64,000 nt of DNA, taken from assembly GCA_037102815.1 (NCBI GenBank), contig BTPP01000011.1, positions 372,001-436,000 of the forward strand. The letters run 5' to 3'. Below the pieces are notes generated by a model that saw only the letters and a program-made list of their open reading frames with translations, had not been told where the DNA came from and searched no databases. The DNA is from Neurospora intermedia (lineage: Eukaryota > Ascomycota > Sordariomycetes > Sordariales > Sordariaceae). Below, in pieces: positions 24,001 through 35,509 of this stretch (position 1 is its first letter; each line of letters begins with the position of its first letter). Position numbers and translations under genes: made by a program.

Positions 24001-24450
24001 GACGAAAAACTCTAAGACCCTTATAGTAGCCCTTTCAGAAGGTCATTATAGGGGTCTTTAGCTTTTGCCATTTTACACCCAAATCCGACCAATCAGAAGC
24101 CTCCCTTAACCAACAGTGCTTGCTCCTACAACAAGGCTTGTCTCGTTATCAGCTCTAATAAACCAGTCAAGCCTTGTAACCCCCCCTCAAGACTTGATAC
24201 CCTCCTGATATTTCCGCTGTGGCAGGTACGTTCTTGACACGACCGTGTATCACCATTGACCTAACCTGATGTCCAACTATTACCTACCTAGAGGTACTTA
24301 TTAGGCTTCTCCACCCCCATTTATACCTCCTTCTTCTCCTTCACTACCTACCTACCTACCTCGATCATAATCAACACCCACCAACACCCACCAACTACAG
24401 TTCCAATTTGATATCAATCCACCAGTCCAAAGTGAAAACAATTGAACAAA

Positions 24451-24735
24451 ATGTCCACCTCCGACTCCAACGATTCTGGTTCCACCATCGAAATCGGCCG
24501 TGGCAACGGCGGCGGCGGTTCCTCTTCCTCCGGCGGTACTTCAAGCAATTATTCTTCCGGCGGTGGTTCCTCCTACAACTCCGGATCGGGTTCTGGCTCA
24601 GGCTCCGGCTCCGGCTCCAGATCAGGTTCCGCTCATGTGTGGGAGACCATAGAGACGACTACCGAGGTAATTGAGACGTATACTGAAACGGAATGGGGGG
24701 GTAAGGGGTCCTCGGGGAAGAGTGGGAAGCGCTAG
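24451..24735 (+). CDS. Small Ser/Gly-rich protein (94 aa)
   Basis: Single-exon ORF with a strong start context (ACAAA-ATG-TCC). It begins MSTSDSNDSGSTIEIGRG, has a roughly 40-residue Ser/Gly core with a (GS)n stretch, then a distinct segment HVWETIETTTEVIETYTETEW, and a basic end GKSGKR. The Thr/Glu/Val-rich segment is beta-prone and suggests a real, perhaps interacting, module. It lies 225 bp beyond the inverted-repeat element. No signal peptide. Function unknown; it may be related to the ORF at 22893. Confidence 0.5.
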   Translation: MSTSDSNDSGSTIEIGRGNGGGGSSSSGGTSSNYSSGGGSSYNSGSGSGSGSGSGSRSGSAHVWETIETTTEVIETYTETEWGGKGSSGKSGKR

Positions 24736-26533
24736 CTACCTCTAGGTACCTCTAGGCTTGAGGTGGTGGATGAGGGATCAGGGGTTAACATGAGAAAGAA
24801 AAGGTCTCAGTGATGGTGTGCAGAAAAGGGAACCGACTTGAAAAAAGGTGACGATGAAGTCGAGGAGACGGGAGGGAAAAGAGGTGGGAGATAGGCAACT
24901 CTACCTAAGTTATGATTTGAGTACGAAGAAGACGGTGGTCAAGAATTGAGTTGACTCCAGCTCGGTACATCCCAGCCCGGTTCGTTGCATTGTTGACTTG
25001 ACCTCGTTCCGTCCTCCCATCTATGCCACAGTGGCCATCTCTTATTCCTGACTCCCACTCCCACTCCATCTTCCACTCCCTGTTCCCTATCCTCCTTCCT
25101 CAAGACCAATGATGCCCATCCCAGCTTCTTTCCATTCCCCATCGTCGACCCTCCTCATGAACTTGAACCCGTAGCTCGCTCCTTCTCTAGAGGTAGAGGT
25201 AATCTCTCGTCTCGTCTCCACTCATTAACCCCCCCTCAAACCCCCTCTTTACACCCCCCCTTAAACCCTCTGCTTAAACCCCCCCTTAAACCCTCTGCTT
25301 AAACCCCCCTCCTCAACCTCTACCCTCTACCTTCAGGCCTCAAGCCTCGCACCACCAGCCTCCCCGCCCAACTCTCCTATTCCTCCCCACCCGCACAGTC
25401 CCACCCCCCCATCTCGACACCACTTCGCGCTGCTTCAAATTTGGCATCCGTTGTTTGATCGGACAGCTTTTCCAGTGATGGTGATGGTGATGGCGGTGAG
25501 GGAGCATGAATTTGTTGTATGCCCCTTGTGCTCTGGACGTATAGAGTAGGTACCTATATGTAGAAGTATCTCTAGAGCCGCGTATCGATGCCGCTGTAGT
25601 ATAATCGGTGCCCCTGGACATGATAGAGGTATGCATGGTGTGGATAGAGTAGATGGAAGCTAGGTGTGTCATGATTTCCTCGACGGTAGCAGCTGTATGG
25701 TAGAATTTGGATTTTGGTTGAAGAGGACGTGGAGGGTACGTATAGGGGGAAAAGGAGAGGAAGGATTGGGTTGGTGAGTGGAGGATGGGTCGCGGATTTC
25801 TACCTCTAGATGTGCGGTTTGCGGGGCGTGGAGTCAAAGACATGGATATAGAGGTGTGGAAAGCAGGGGGATGATTGTGGACATTTCCGTGTTGAAGCTG
25901 GTTATGGTGGTGGAGGTGGTAGTTCATCTTGGGTCCTTGGGCTTTAGGCTTTGGTCCACCGGTTCGGTGCAATGGTTCTATGTTGAAGAACACTGGGATT
26001 TAGAAATATGAAGAACTAGTTCTAGGAGTCGACGGAATCTGACCTTATCATTGAAATCAGGGGCATTCATCAGGTCTGCTCTGTCTTGTTGGCTTTTGGT
26101 GGTTTCACTTTGTGCAAGACAGCCCGTTGAACAAAGTGGAAGTCGGCCAGCACTTACAGATGCTCTGTGCGTCGCCAAAGTACCTCACAGCAAGTCACTC
26201 AATCGCAACAGGGGACGTGTTTTCCCAGCAATTTTTACTTCATTTACTACCAGTTACCTGGTAGCGAGTTCCATATACACAGGTGGACCGCGAACTTCTA
26301 TCCAAGGAAGGGAGATAGAACTTGCTTGTCCAAAAGGGGGAGGTGGCAGACACCTCAGTGAGAAGAGAACAACACTCTGATACACAACAGTCCAACACCA
26401 TTGTCCATGTCACCGAGTTACCATGACAGATACCCGGCAACTCCTCATCTCTTTCCCAACTTCGTCAATTCATTTCCAAACTCTCATCAACTTCATTCTC
26501 ATAGCCATGTAAGTGCATGTGAGTGACATGCGC
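24736..26533. other. Intergenic
   Basis: 1.8 kb with no convincing gene. It contains a tandem C-rich repeat at about 25228-25312 (CCCCCCTTAAACCCTCTGCTTAAA units, roughly 24 bp). The minus-strand 217-codon frame at 25340-25993 is Pro/His-rich, lacks any domain and was not accepted. Confidence 0.4.
25228..25312. repeat. C-rich tandem repeat, about 24-bp unit
   Basis: At least two near-exact copies of a TTAAACCCTCTGCTTAAACCCCCC-type unit plus shorter TTAAACCCC and CAAACCCCC fragments. It resembles a degenerate interstitial minisatellite. Confidence 0.7.
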
Positions 26534-27782
26534 TTAGCAGCCAACGTAGATAGCTATCATTTACCCGTTAGCCCATGTCCCGTCCCAAGAAAACAGCACA
26601 AACGAGAAGAGCCAGAGTAACTCACAGTTGGCAAACAAGGCATAGGTATCAGCATGCTTCAAGTTCTGGCTTCCAGACAATTGGCGCACACAGCTGTAGC
26701 CATAGCATCCACTCTGGTCCGAGGTGCCCTGGATCTGGCTCAAGTGGGTGACCTCGTGGAGGGTGGTGGTGGCCTGGTCCTGGGCATGGCACTGGCTGCT
26801 CAAGCTGGACAGGGCGCTAAAGTACAGCGGGCAGTTGACCATGAAGCTAGAGCTGGGGAGGGTGTAGGCGAGGACACCAGAAGAGCAAGCGTTGTAGACG
26901 TCAGAGCAGTAGTAGCGGGCGTAGCCGGAGGTGGTGGAGCCGCACTCGTTAGCGACGCGGGCGAAGACACCGGCGACGGTGGAGCGGGTGTACGAGGACG
27001 AAGACTTGAAGTACTCGGTCATCTTGGAGGCAGAACCGGACGAGGCGACCTGGCTGGCGCGGGCGGCAAGAGCACGGCAGTTGGACATGGCGGTGCGGGT
27101 GGCGGAGCCGCGGGAGCCGGTGCAGTCGGACTGCACGATGGAGCGCTTCTCGTGGAAGACGCGGCGGGCCTGGGAGGCGGCGGCGCCATCGACGGAGGCG
27201 GTCACGATGTTGGACGAGTAGGGGAGGGTGCCCTTGAGCTCAGTCGAGTTGACGTGGGCATACTGCAGAATGCCGGTAACCTTGACGTCGAAGGAGCCGC
27301 CCTGGGAGAGGTCGTGGACCTCGGCCGAGTCCCAGGAGGTCTCAACGGTCTCGCCGGGGGCGATCAGCTGGAAGGCATCCTCGGGGAGGGCAGAAGTGGC
27401 GATGCGGAGGCGGAGACCATCGAAGGCGACGGGGCCGGCTGGAGAGTGTTAGTTTGTTATATTGTGTGATGTGGGGGGCCAAGACTAGGGGATGGAGGCT
27501 GCGCGATGCCAAGACTGTGGACTAGTGACGTGAGAAGGCGGTCAAGACTGAGGACTTACAAGCAGAAAAGATCTGGGTCTTCTCAACAGCGGCGTTGTCG
27601 AGGATGGAACCAGTCTTGAGAACCTTCAGATGCTCCTTGCCGGTGTTGGTGATGCTGGCCTTGACGTTGGTGTTGTTGACGACCTCGATCTTGACGTCGA
27701 GGGGGCCGCCGCGCTGAGTCAAGTCAACGCTCATGGCGGAAGCCACGGAGGCAAGGAGGGAGAGACCGGCGAGGAACTTCAT
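26534..27782 (-). CDS. Deuterolysin, M35 (aspzincin) secreted metalloprotease precursor
   Basis: Predicted 351-aa preproenzyme of neutral protease II/deuterolysin. Exons are 27782-27560, 27438-26626 and 26553-26534; phases match and the tiny last exon supplies the family ending SIYVGC. Residues 1-16 are a signal peptide. The propeptide runs to a Kex2-type Lys172-Arg173 site, giving a mature enzyme of 178 aa from Ser174. Zinc ligands are His302 and His306 in HEVTH, with catalytic Glu303. Asp338 in HADTYALFAN is the likely third ligand, and a GTSD...YG segment (312-321) matches the aspzincin motif. Cysteines of the mature part are paired as usual for the family. Probably regulated by carbon/nitrogen supply, but that is inferred from the family. 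Length is standard and no defect is seen. Confidence 0.93.
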
Positions 27783-28500
27783 TGTTGCGAAGGCTGTTGT
27801 TGAGGTGCGAACTGAGTTGTCTGGAGAGCACTGCTGATCTCTTGGTCCGGATTAGAGGGAGGAGGATGCCGCCTTAAATAGGAGTTGAAGTCGACTCTTC
27901 CCGGACGCCATGATGGTTAAGTTCGGCCAAACGCCGGCCTTCATCCGTTACCGCCAACGCCAGACTATACGCAATTAGGAAGATGGAGAAGAGAAGTTGC
28001 CGAAGTTGCAGTGTGCCTGGAAGCCGATGGACATCCAGGCGGATGTGGAGACGAGAAAGGAATGTCGTTTTTGCACGTGGCTTCAGATAAGACGAAGTAG
28101 TATGACATGAATCAAGGTGCGGCTCTCAATGGTTCCATGGGGGTTCCATGTCTGGTAATGGCAGTTGATGTCTCGGGAAGTTGAATCAAGGCGCATAAAC
28201 CCGTGTCTTGCGGAAGTGGAAATTAAGTGTCCCCACGGTTCGTCAAAGGGTCTTGTTTCTGGTCAGCCAAAACTGACGTAGGTACGGAGTCCGGAGTTTG
28301 GCTATAGTCGAATATGGGGAATCCCATCCCGCTAGTAACCCACAGTCCACCAGCTAGCTTAGCTTGGAGGCGGTGAACTCATTAACGCCGCAGTAAGGCC
28401 TCTCAGGATTTGGGGCAGCTTCCCGCGCAAATAGTGTATAATAGTCCATATTCTAGCAACAGCTGGGCACAGTCAACGAAAGCGAAATGCGGGCGGTGAT
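27783..28500 (-). promoter_or_regulatory. Upstream region of the deuterolysin gene
   Basis: A TATA-like CTATTTAAGG lies on the minus strand at 27873-27882, about 95 nt before the ATG, in an otherwise pyrimidine-rich leader. A GATAAG core, the type of site bound by fungal GATA nitrogen regulators, occurs at 28085-28090. Such sites arise often by chance, so regulation by nitrogen is only suggested. Confidence 0.35.
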
Positions 28501-30353
28501 GACACAGACAATTCCGGGGTCGTCAGTTTGTAAGCAACCAAGCAAGGCTAACCCCCCTGCTTGGCGTCGCTCGATCCCGACGGCTGGGCTGAAGGGCTCG
28601 GGACATGGGGCTCTGCCGAAGAGGATGTCGAGATTAACTCGGTTTGGAAGGAGGTTGTGCCCAAGGTGGTTTCAGAGTCGCATGGCATTGATCCGTTCCT
28701 ACATGCAATGATTGGAGGGTTTCATTGCTCCATAGTTCTCGTTGCCATCCGGATTTGCGGGGAATTGGACTAGCTCCGGGATTGGAACGGGATTAGAGTT
28801 TTGACAGGCTTGAGGCTGATGTCCACCGGTCCATATCATTATCACGGTCTTGAATTGCTGGATTCCATGAGGGGTGTGACCTTGGTTCATGATTTCTCGT
28901 CTCTAATGCATTAACATGAAGTCAGTAGGTGTTCATCCATATCAGACATCTATTCACCAAAACCCTACCGTTAACGACGCCACTCATCGGATTCCGCCGT
29001 TGGTCAGTGCGGTGCACCTCCACTGTCCGAATGTCGATCTCAGCGAGACCTTCCTCGTCTGTGTTTGGCGGAACTTGGCTGCCGACCGGCGATCTTCCCG
29101 CAACTCTGTTCCTGATTTCGTCGGATCAATGCCGGATCCTCGTTGCCCTCCCCCATGCCAGGACGGGGTGGCATTCTCGTGTCTTCTTAAGCTTCACCTT
29201 CCTGATGTAGGCTCCATATCCGCAGCTGCCTTTTGGGAAGACAATAGTTGGCTTTGATGTGCAGTCTTTATCACTATGTATCACGGGAGACTTTGATTGC
29301 TCTGGCGGTTCAAGGCACATGTTCGATGCAGTTCTGTGACCTTGTCGGTTGCCATTCGTGTCAATGGCCGAAAAGATGAAGTTCTCACAATGTTCCTAGA
29401 GGACGTGGGGTATGGGGAAAGCCTCATTTCCCTTTGCCCCTGGGGATCCCAAGCCCAACTTGTGGGGTGGATGCACGATCGTCATCTGTAATGAAGATGC
29501 CTCTTGCGCCTCGTTAGGCCTCATGGCGGTAAGACCAATGAATCAAGTTTAGCGAGTGGTGATGACCTTGCTGTAGAGGATCGATCGTTGTGAGAGCAAG
29601 GTAATAGGCGTCCGTGTGACTTGCTCGCTTCCGTCGCGACATCAAGGTTGGTGTGCGAATCGTGTAAGTGACGGTGCAGCGAATCGGAGTTAAACAATGG
29701 CTGAAACTGGAGGGCAGAACCAGAAGGGAAGGTGGGGATAGCATTAGCTGGGCCATCGGGTGGACGGTGCCGAGGTTACAGTGAAGATGGAGTCGATTCT
29801 CTGCCTTGATCCTTGACGTGCATGAAGACATCGTCAAGCGTTCCGTCGATTGAGACAGCTGGCGCCAAGGCAGATATGAATGAAGACGTGGGATGCTCAC
29901 AATCTTGACCGCAAGAGAGATCGGACTGTTATGAAAGCCGATGGGCTGCTGCGTAGCATCTTTCAACTTGGCATCGTCTTTGAACCGGCAGCTCGATTGC
30001 TTTCTGTCCTTGAAAGTCTCCGGTGCCACAGTCTCGCCTTGCTGACCCCGCCCTGTATCTTGACGAACAGGTGACAAAAGCCGAGGTAAGTAACGCTGCG
30101 AATAGGTATCTATCGCAGCCACTTGATCTTGCCTTATCTTTGCTGATAGTAGGATGTCAACAGTGCAACATTGATTCTTCCTCAGTCAACTCACAATTTG
30201 ATCTGTTCACATTGCCGTTTCATTCGAACTCTGGACCATCGTCAGCAATCAATCAGCAAGAACTCAGACACTTTTCGGCGAGCGCAATTTAACGACTTTC
30301 GCCGTCGACTTCCTCAACGCTTTCCATCTTCTCACCGAACACCACCTCCCACG
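28501..30353. other. Intergenic, no gene recognised
   Basis: Open frames of 60-110 codons (for example 28561-28773 and 28916-29257 plus) and a 202-codon minus frame (29514-30122) lack domains and plausible splice partners. The last about 200 bp are the leader of the ORF at 30354. Confidence 0.4.
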
Positions 30354-30896
30354 ATGTCTTCCCAATCCCTCATTCCTCTCTCCCTCTCCATCTCCCAACC
30401 TTCGCCCTCTCTCTCTCCGCCCACCGTCCTCCTCACCCTCGCCAACACCTCCCCCGATGTCCCTGTCACGCTCCTCACCTGGTCCTCCCCTCTCGACTTC
30501 CTCGCCCTCCAGCTCGGCCTCATTCAAGTCTCTTCCCCTTCCGACCCTTCCAACAAGATTGATTTCCCTCAGCTGATGATCAAACGCGCCATGCCTCCTC
30601 CCGAGGATGCGCTGGTCACCCTGGGACCCGGAGAAGAGAAGAGTCAGGAGGTGGTGTTGAGGGAGCCGATTGTCGATGGAGACAAACTCAAAGAGTTGGC
30701 GGAGGAGGGAAAGGTGGGGGTTAGGGTTGTTTGTGGAAAGGACAAAGAGGAGGGGGAGGGCGGGGTAGTGGTTTGGGTGGGGAAGAAGAGGGAGGAGGTT
30801 AGTCCTGAGGAGGTTGCAATGCTAGGATGGGGAAAGGAAGCTAAGAGGTGGAAGGTTGAGAGTGAGGTTTTTGGGATGAAGGTTGATGGGGCGTGA
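30354..30896 (+). CDS. Conserved-looking hypothetical protein (180 aa)
   Basis: Single-exon ORF starting MSSQSLIPLSLSI in a good context (CACG-ATG). The first half alternates hydrophobic and Ser/Pro/Thr residues, with a beta-sheet-like segment LLTLANTSPDVPVTLLTW and SPLDFLALQLGL. The middle has IKRAMPPPEDALVTLGPGE, and the end is charged and Lys/Glu rich with a closing GMKVDGA. This looks like a small beta-sandwich and is reminiscent of the propeptide-like N-terminal module of deuterolysins, but I do not claim homology. No signal peptide. An upstream in-frame extension (from 30171) exists but its composition differs, so I prefer 30354. Confidence 0.65.
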   Translation: MSSQSLIPLSLSISQPSPSLSPPTVLLTLANTSPDVPVTLLTWSSPLDFLALQLGLIQVSSPSDPSNKIDFPQLMIKRAMPPPEDALVTLGPGEEKSQEVVLREPIVDGDKLKELAEEGKVGVRVVCGKDKEEGEGGVVVWVGKKREEVSPEEVAMLGWGKEAKRWKVESEVFGMKVDGA

Positions 30897-31841
30897 TGGG
30901 TTTCAGTTGTTGCAGTGGTGTTGCACTTTCGAGAGGAAGAAAAAAAGGAAAGGAAAAGATGAGGGGTTGGTCACGGTTTGTGCTTGAGGTGAGGGCGATT
31001 GGTGCGGGCGACCTAGGGTTGGGGTTCAGTGTGTCAGGAAGCAATCAGACCTGGGGATGCTGCTACGTAGTAGTAGGCATCCAGCTCCCGCGAAGGTCAA
31101 AGGGGTGACATGTTCAAGAACATAGAGCAAAGCGTGGAAAGCAGCAAGCTCAGTGTCTGCCGTTTCTTGCAACAGACAGAATTGACAACGGGGAAGAAAC
31201 CATGTCTTCGTCATCCCAAGACACAAACGGACAACAAACAGCTCCCATCCTGGGGTTCTCTCGGGTTAGGGTTTACCTTGTACTACTACCACGCCGTACC
31301 AATATGGTACACAACGTTGATGAATTACAATGAAACAACCAGATCTCAAGGTACCCGAGACAGAATGGTTTTGAGTGTCGGCTGTGATCCTTATTTATCC
31401 ACACGCCCTACCAGGCACGCTGTGGGTTACAAGTACGTAAAATGATCAGTACACCCCAGTTCCCCGCTCAATTACCCCTTTGATGGTCAATATAATGTCG
31501 TCATGACTTTCTGTAAGTGGTACTAGTAGTGTACAGCCATCGTCACAGCCGTCAAGGGGTAAACAAAACCGATCACGACCGCAGTGTTTACATCGGACGA
31601 AACACTCCGCAGGCCAATTGCAGCTTCGCTTTTGAATTTCCATTATTGTCAGCATCTCAACTTCCCCGCAAAACGAAATATGTAGATCCATCAAGGTACT
31701 TGACTTCACCTCCTCACCTCCTCTTCCTCATCATCTGAAACAATTTCCCGTTTGTTTACTTTCTTTGCCAGTCTCTCATCACACAACAACACAAGCGATT
31801 CCCACATCTCACTCTTTCCCTTCTACATACTGTACTGAGAA
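30897..31841. other. Intergenic with promoter of the FAD-Rieske gene
   Basis: No gene seen. The last 150 bp are C/T- and A-rich leader sequence typical of fungal 5' UTRs before the ATG at 31842. Confidence 0.45.
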
Positions 31842-33991
31842 ATGGCCATTTTTGCATCAACTTGCCAAAGACAGACCACCCGTCTTTTGACCAGAAACGC
31901 CGTGTCTGGCCGCATTCCCGCATTCTCTGCGACTCGTGACGTCACTGCAGCAACCCCATTCTCTTATAAGAAGTTGAGGGGAAGCACTTCTACGCGCACC
32001 ATCACCACCCAAACACAACCGCCAGCATCTGCCCCTCAGACTCGTACAACTGTCCCTCGTTATCAAGCACTTTCTCAAGTACAAACTGTCACTCCCAGGT
32101 ATGTCTTTCCTACCACCAGGTACTCTAGGTAACAAACATCGATGGCCTGTCTAACCCAGACTTCCCCCAGACACACCTTCGCAACCATGACCCAAATCAA
32201 CACGGAACCCTACCGCTCAATGCAAACATCAGGCTCCACCGAGCCCGTCTGGACACACAAGCTTCCCTGGTCCCAGATCCCCGAGTTTCCCTCCCTCGAC
32301 AAAGACCTCGAGACAGACATCGCCATCATCGGCGCCGGTATCGCCGGTATTTCCACCGCGTACGAGCTCGTCAAGCGCGGCAAGCAAGTCACGCTCATCG
32401 AGGCCCGCAATGTGCTTTCAGGCGAAACCGGTCGTACCTCGGGCCACTTGACCAATGACCTTGACGACGGCTTTCTGGAGATTGCCAAGAAGCACGGCGA
32501 GGATGGCGCGAAGCAGGCGGCTGCTAGCCATGCGTGGGCCAGAGATAGGATCGGGGAGATTGCTGAGGAGTTGAAGATTGAGTGTGAGTATCGCCGGTTG
32601 CCGGCGTACGATATTAGCCAGTTCCCTGTGGGCGAGAAGAAGCATGAGGATGAGTTGGAGGAGTTGAAGGAGGAGGCGGAGTACCAGAGGAAGATTGGGT
32701 TGGAGACTCGGTTTGATGTGCGTCCATTTTCCCGTTCTACCCCCCCCCCCCCCCCCCCCCCTTGATGAAAGGCAACGAAGCTAACACGAGCGTGGTCCGA
32801 CAGCCCAACCTAACAGTCCGCGGCTGGACCTCCTCCATCGACCAACGTGGCGGCATGGTAGTCGACAACCAAGCCACCTTCCACCCCACCAAGTACCTCG
32901 TCGGCGTCCTCAACTGGCTCAAGACCCAGCCCAACTTCCAATGCTACGCCCGCACCCGCGTCATGGACATCAAAGAAAAAGGCATCGAGCTCTTGGGAAT
33001 CGGCCACAAGACAGTCGAGATCAGCACCGAAGGAGGCCACACCATCAAAGCCGAAAACGCCATTGAAGCCACGTGCGTCCCCCTGCAAAAGCTCTCAGTC
33101 ATCATCCAGCTCGAGTTTTACCGCTCCCACTGCATCGCCGTGCGCGTGCCCAAGGGGTCCGTCGAGGACTGTCTGCTCTACGACAATGCCGAAGCGTACA
33201 AGTACGCCCGTCTAACCGCCTGCGACGAAAAAGACGATTACCTTGTTGTCGGCGGGTGTGACCACAAGGTCGGACAGGAGGAGGAGACTCCCTGCTTTGA
33301 CGAGTTGGAGAAGTGGACAAGGGAACGGTTCCCCCAGGCGGGGAGCACCGATTATAAGTGGTCTGGCCAGATTTTTGAGCCGGTCGATTACATGGGGTAT
33401 ATCGGCAAGAACCAGGGGTGTGACAAGATTTATATTGTTACGGGTGACTCGGGCGATGGGTTGACGCATGGTGTGTTGGCGGGTAGATTGTTGGCGGATG
33501 AGATTGAGGGAGTCAGGAATCCCTGGGCGGAGCTGTACAGTCCGAAGCGCGTGGGGAGCATGCTGACGAGTCTGCCGAGTATGGTTACGCATGATTTGCA
33601 GATTAATACGCAGTATAAGCGGGTGGTGCAGACGGATATTGACGATATTGAGGATTTGCCGAGGGGGTGTGGTGGTGTTTTGAACAAGGTGTGTCCCTCC
33701 TCTTTTTCTTTTTCGAGAATGATGCTGACCAGACAAAAACAACAACAACAGGGCACCAAGAAGCCACTTGCTGTCTACAAGGATGAGAATGGCAACGTCA
33801 AGCAGTTTAGTGCCTTCTGCCCCCATCTCAAGGGTGTCGTGTGCTGGAACCACGTCGAGAAGAGCTTTGATTGCCCGGTGCATGGGTCGCGCTTCTCCAA
33901 GGAGGGGATTTGTGTGATGGGGCCGTCCAAGGCGGGTCTGGCGCCTGCTGATGAGGCGGGTGAGAAGGAGCAGGTTGCTGCTGCTGCTTAG
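31842..33991 (+). CDS. FAD-dependent oxidoreductase with C-terminal Rieske [2Fe-2S] domain, 4 exons
   Basis: Predicted 642-aa fusion of a DAO-type FAD oxidoreductase with a Rieske ferredoxin-like domain. Exons are 31842-32098, 32171-32717, 32804-33688 and 33752-33991. Residues 1 to about 85 are rich in Arg, Ser and Thr with almost no acid, as in a mitochondrial targeting sequence. The FAD Rossmann motif GAGIAG is at 140-145. The Rieske ligands are Cys586-x-His588 and Cys604-x2-His607 (CPHL and CPVHGSRF). The same architecture is known in bacteria and fungi, usually annotated as FAD/Rieske oxidoreductase of unknown substrate. Intron 2 (32718-32803) contains a run of 22 C. A second Met (residue 92, ATG at 32187) would give a form without the leader. 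Splice phases all match. Confidence 0.9.
32740..32761. repeat. Poly(C)22 run inside an intron
   Basis: Uninterrupted run of 22 C within intron 2 of the FAD-Rieske gene, between donor (32718) and branch-site region. The complementary strand is poly(G) and could form a quadruplex. Runs like this are also prone to length error in sequencing. Confidence 0.9.
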
Positions 33992-34358
33992 TTGTCTTTG
34001 TATGTGTCTATGGTGGTAACTGGAATGATTCATGATATGATAAAGACGTTTGGAGTTTGTATGGGTTATCAGGGATTTCTATTTAGGTATCATGGGTTGT
34101 CATTGCTGTATCATTGGTAATTTTATGACGCTCTTGGGATCGATGAACTATGATGGTGGTCAAGTTGCTTTAGCTACATGCTTCGCGATTACCTCGATCA
34201 ACCAGGAACTTTATTGACGTCCGCACTGTCATGCATCAAACAGATAGTGAACGCTTCAAGTGATATCCAAATCTATAACCAAACGAACGCTCCATTCCAC
34301 GTCCAAACATCATCCCTTCATCTCTAACCATCCAATTCATCACCACTTCCCTCCCCTC
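33992..34358. other. Convergent 3' intergenic spacer
   Basis: 367 bp between the stops of the convergent FAD-Rieske (plus) and RTA1 (minus) genes. It probably holds both polyadenylation regions and overlapping 3' UTRs. Confidence 0.5.
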
Positions 34359-35509
34359 CTACACAGACACAACCTTTTCATTCCCCGAACTCGTCTCCCC
34401 CATTTCCTGTCCCTGCTGTCCACCACCTCTTTCCCTCTCCGCCCTCAACCCAGGATTCACCTTGTCAGAATGACTCATCCACGGAAACCACACGCCCGGC
34501 GCAAACGCCGTAAACAGCACACAAGCAATCAACACCATAAAACTCTCCAGCACCACAAAACTCGGCTCATCCTGCATGATCTCGTTTCCCCAGCCGCCCG
34601 CCATCTCCGCAATCCGATAAATGCACCGAATCAAAAGCGTCGCGTACCCGCCCGCCATGGCCCAAAGAAACATTTTCGTTTTCTTATCTTGCCATGTCTG
34701 TTTCTCCATCGTTGTCTCTTGTACGCTTCGGAAATACTTTTTGGCTCGAACCAGAAAGATGGAGGACAGAATACCGAATGCCCCCAACACGACGACTTGT
34801 AGGACGATACCGGCTATAATAACGCGGTTACCGTGTTGCAAGAGAGTGTAGTTGTCTTTGCCGGCTGAGGCGGCGATGCCGCCGCCTATGGCTTGGATTA
34901 CGAGGCAAGAAACGTCGGCGGGGACGAAGAAGAGAGGATAAAACCGTGGACGGAAGGGGGATAAGGAAGGGGCGAGGGAGGCGACGATGTGTTTGAGGGT
35001 TAGGTAGAGGCCGATGCAGATGAGGGTGGGGCCGAGGATGATGGAGACGATTTGGGTCTTGAATGCGGAACCGTTCCATGGGTTCAAGGAGAGGAGGGCG
35101 CGGGATGCGTAGCCTTTGATATACGGTCAGTCAGGTAATTGGGGGATAATGGGGGAAAGATGAAAACAAGGGGAGGTGGGAAAGATAGGGAAGGGGAAAG
35201 AGGGATAGGGAAAGAGGGAGAAATGGGAAAGGAAAGAAAAGAAAAAGACGAACCAGCACACTCCAAAATACACCCCGCTGTGATGGCGATAGAGTATCCC
35301 CACGTTCGCTTCCAGATGCCAATAACAAGCGTTATAATCGCACACAGACCAAAGCCGATGGCCAAAAAAATGTTGACGCCTTGGTTGGGGTAGTAACCAA
35401 GGGTGGTGTATTCGACGCGGCAGATGGGCGTCACTTCGGTGCAGGTGTCGTACCCCGGATGGAATTGGGGTGTGGAGGCCGGTAGGCCGGCCGAGGCTGT
35501 TGTAGACAT
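34359..35509 (-). CDS. RTA1-like seven-transmembrane protein
   Basis: Predicted 336-aa membrane protein of the RTA1 (lipid-translocating exporter) family, linked in yeast to resistance to 7-aminocholesterol and to sphingoid-base or phospholipid movement. Exon 1 is 35509-35254 and exon 2 is 35113-34359; the 140-nt intron has donor GTTCGT and acceptor AAAG, joining ...LECAG to GYASRALL. Seven hydrophobic segments are visible; the first begins at NIFLAIGFGLCAIITLVIGI. Family landmarks include the segment AFAPGVWFP near the end of TM7, QAIGGGIAA after TM3, and a Lys/Glu-rich C-terminal tail. The N-terminus has no signal peptide. The start at 35509 was chosen because the upstream frame is Pro/Ser-rich and non-conserved. 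It is divergent to the Zn2Cys6 regulator at 37025. Confidence 0.88.

Larger units (their letters stand above)
23543..24226. mobile_element. Inverted-repeat (TIR/foldback) element, about 684 bp
   Basis: Long imperfect terminal inverted repeats bound this segment. The left arm (about 23543-23675) and the reverse complement of the right arm (about 24090-24226) share AGCGG, ATCAAG(C/T)CTTG, GGGGGGT, ACAAGCCTTGTT, the 17-mer GCAAGCACTGTTGGTTA/G and CTGATTGGTTGG-like blocks in the same order. The arms are interrupted by small differences, so the element is old. The interior has T-rich runs (23718-23762), a tRNA-like Pol III cassette, a perfect 8-bp GC hairpin and an A22 tract. There is no transposase ORF, so it is non-autonomous (MITE or foldback type). 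Target-site duplication was not resolved. Confidence 0.7.

Noticed and set aside
25340-25993. 217-codon minus frame
   Set aside because: Pro/His/Arg-rich, no domain, no conserved-looking block, microrepeats inside.
26654-27469. 271-codon plus frame, Gly/Val/Ala-rich
   Set aside because: Antisense to deuterolysin exon 2.
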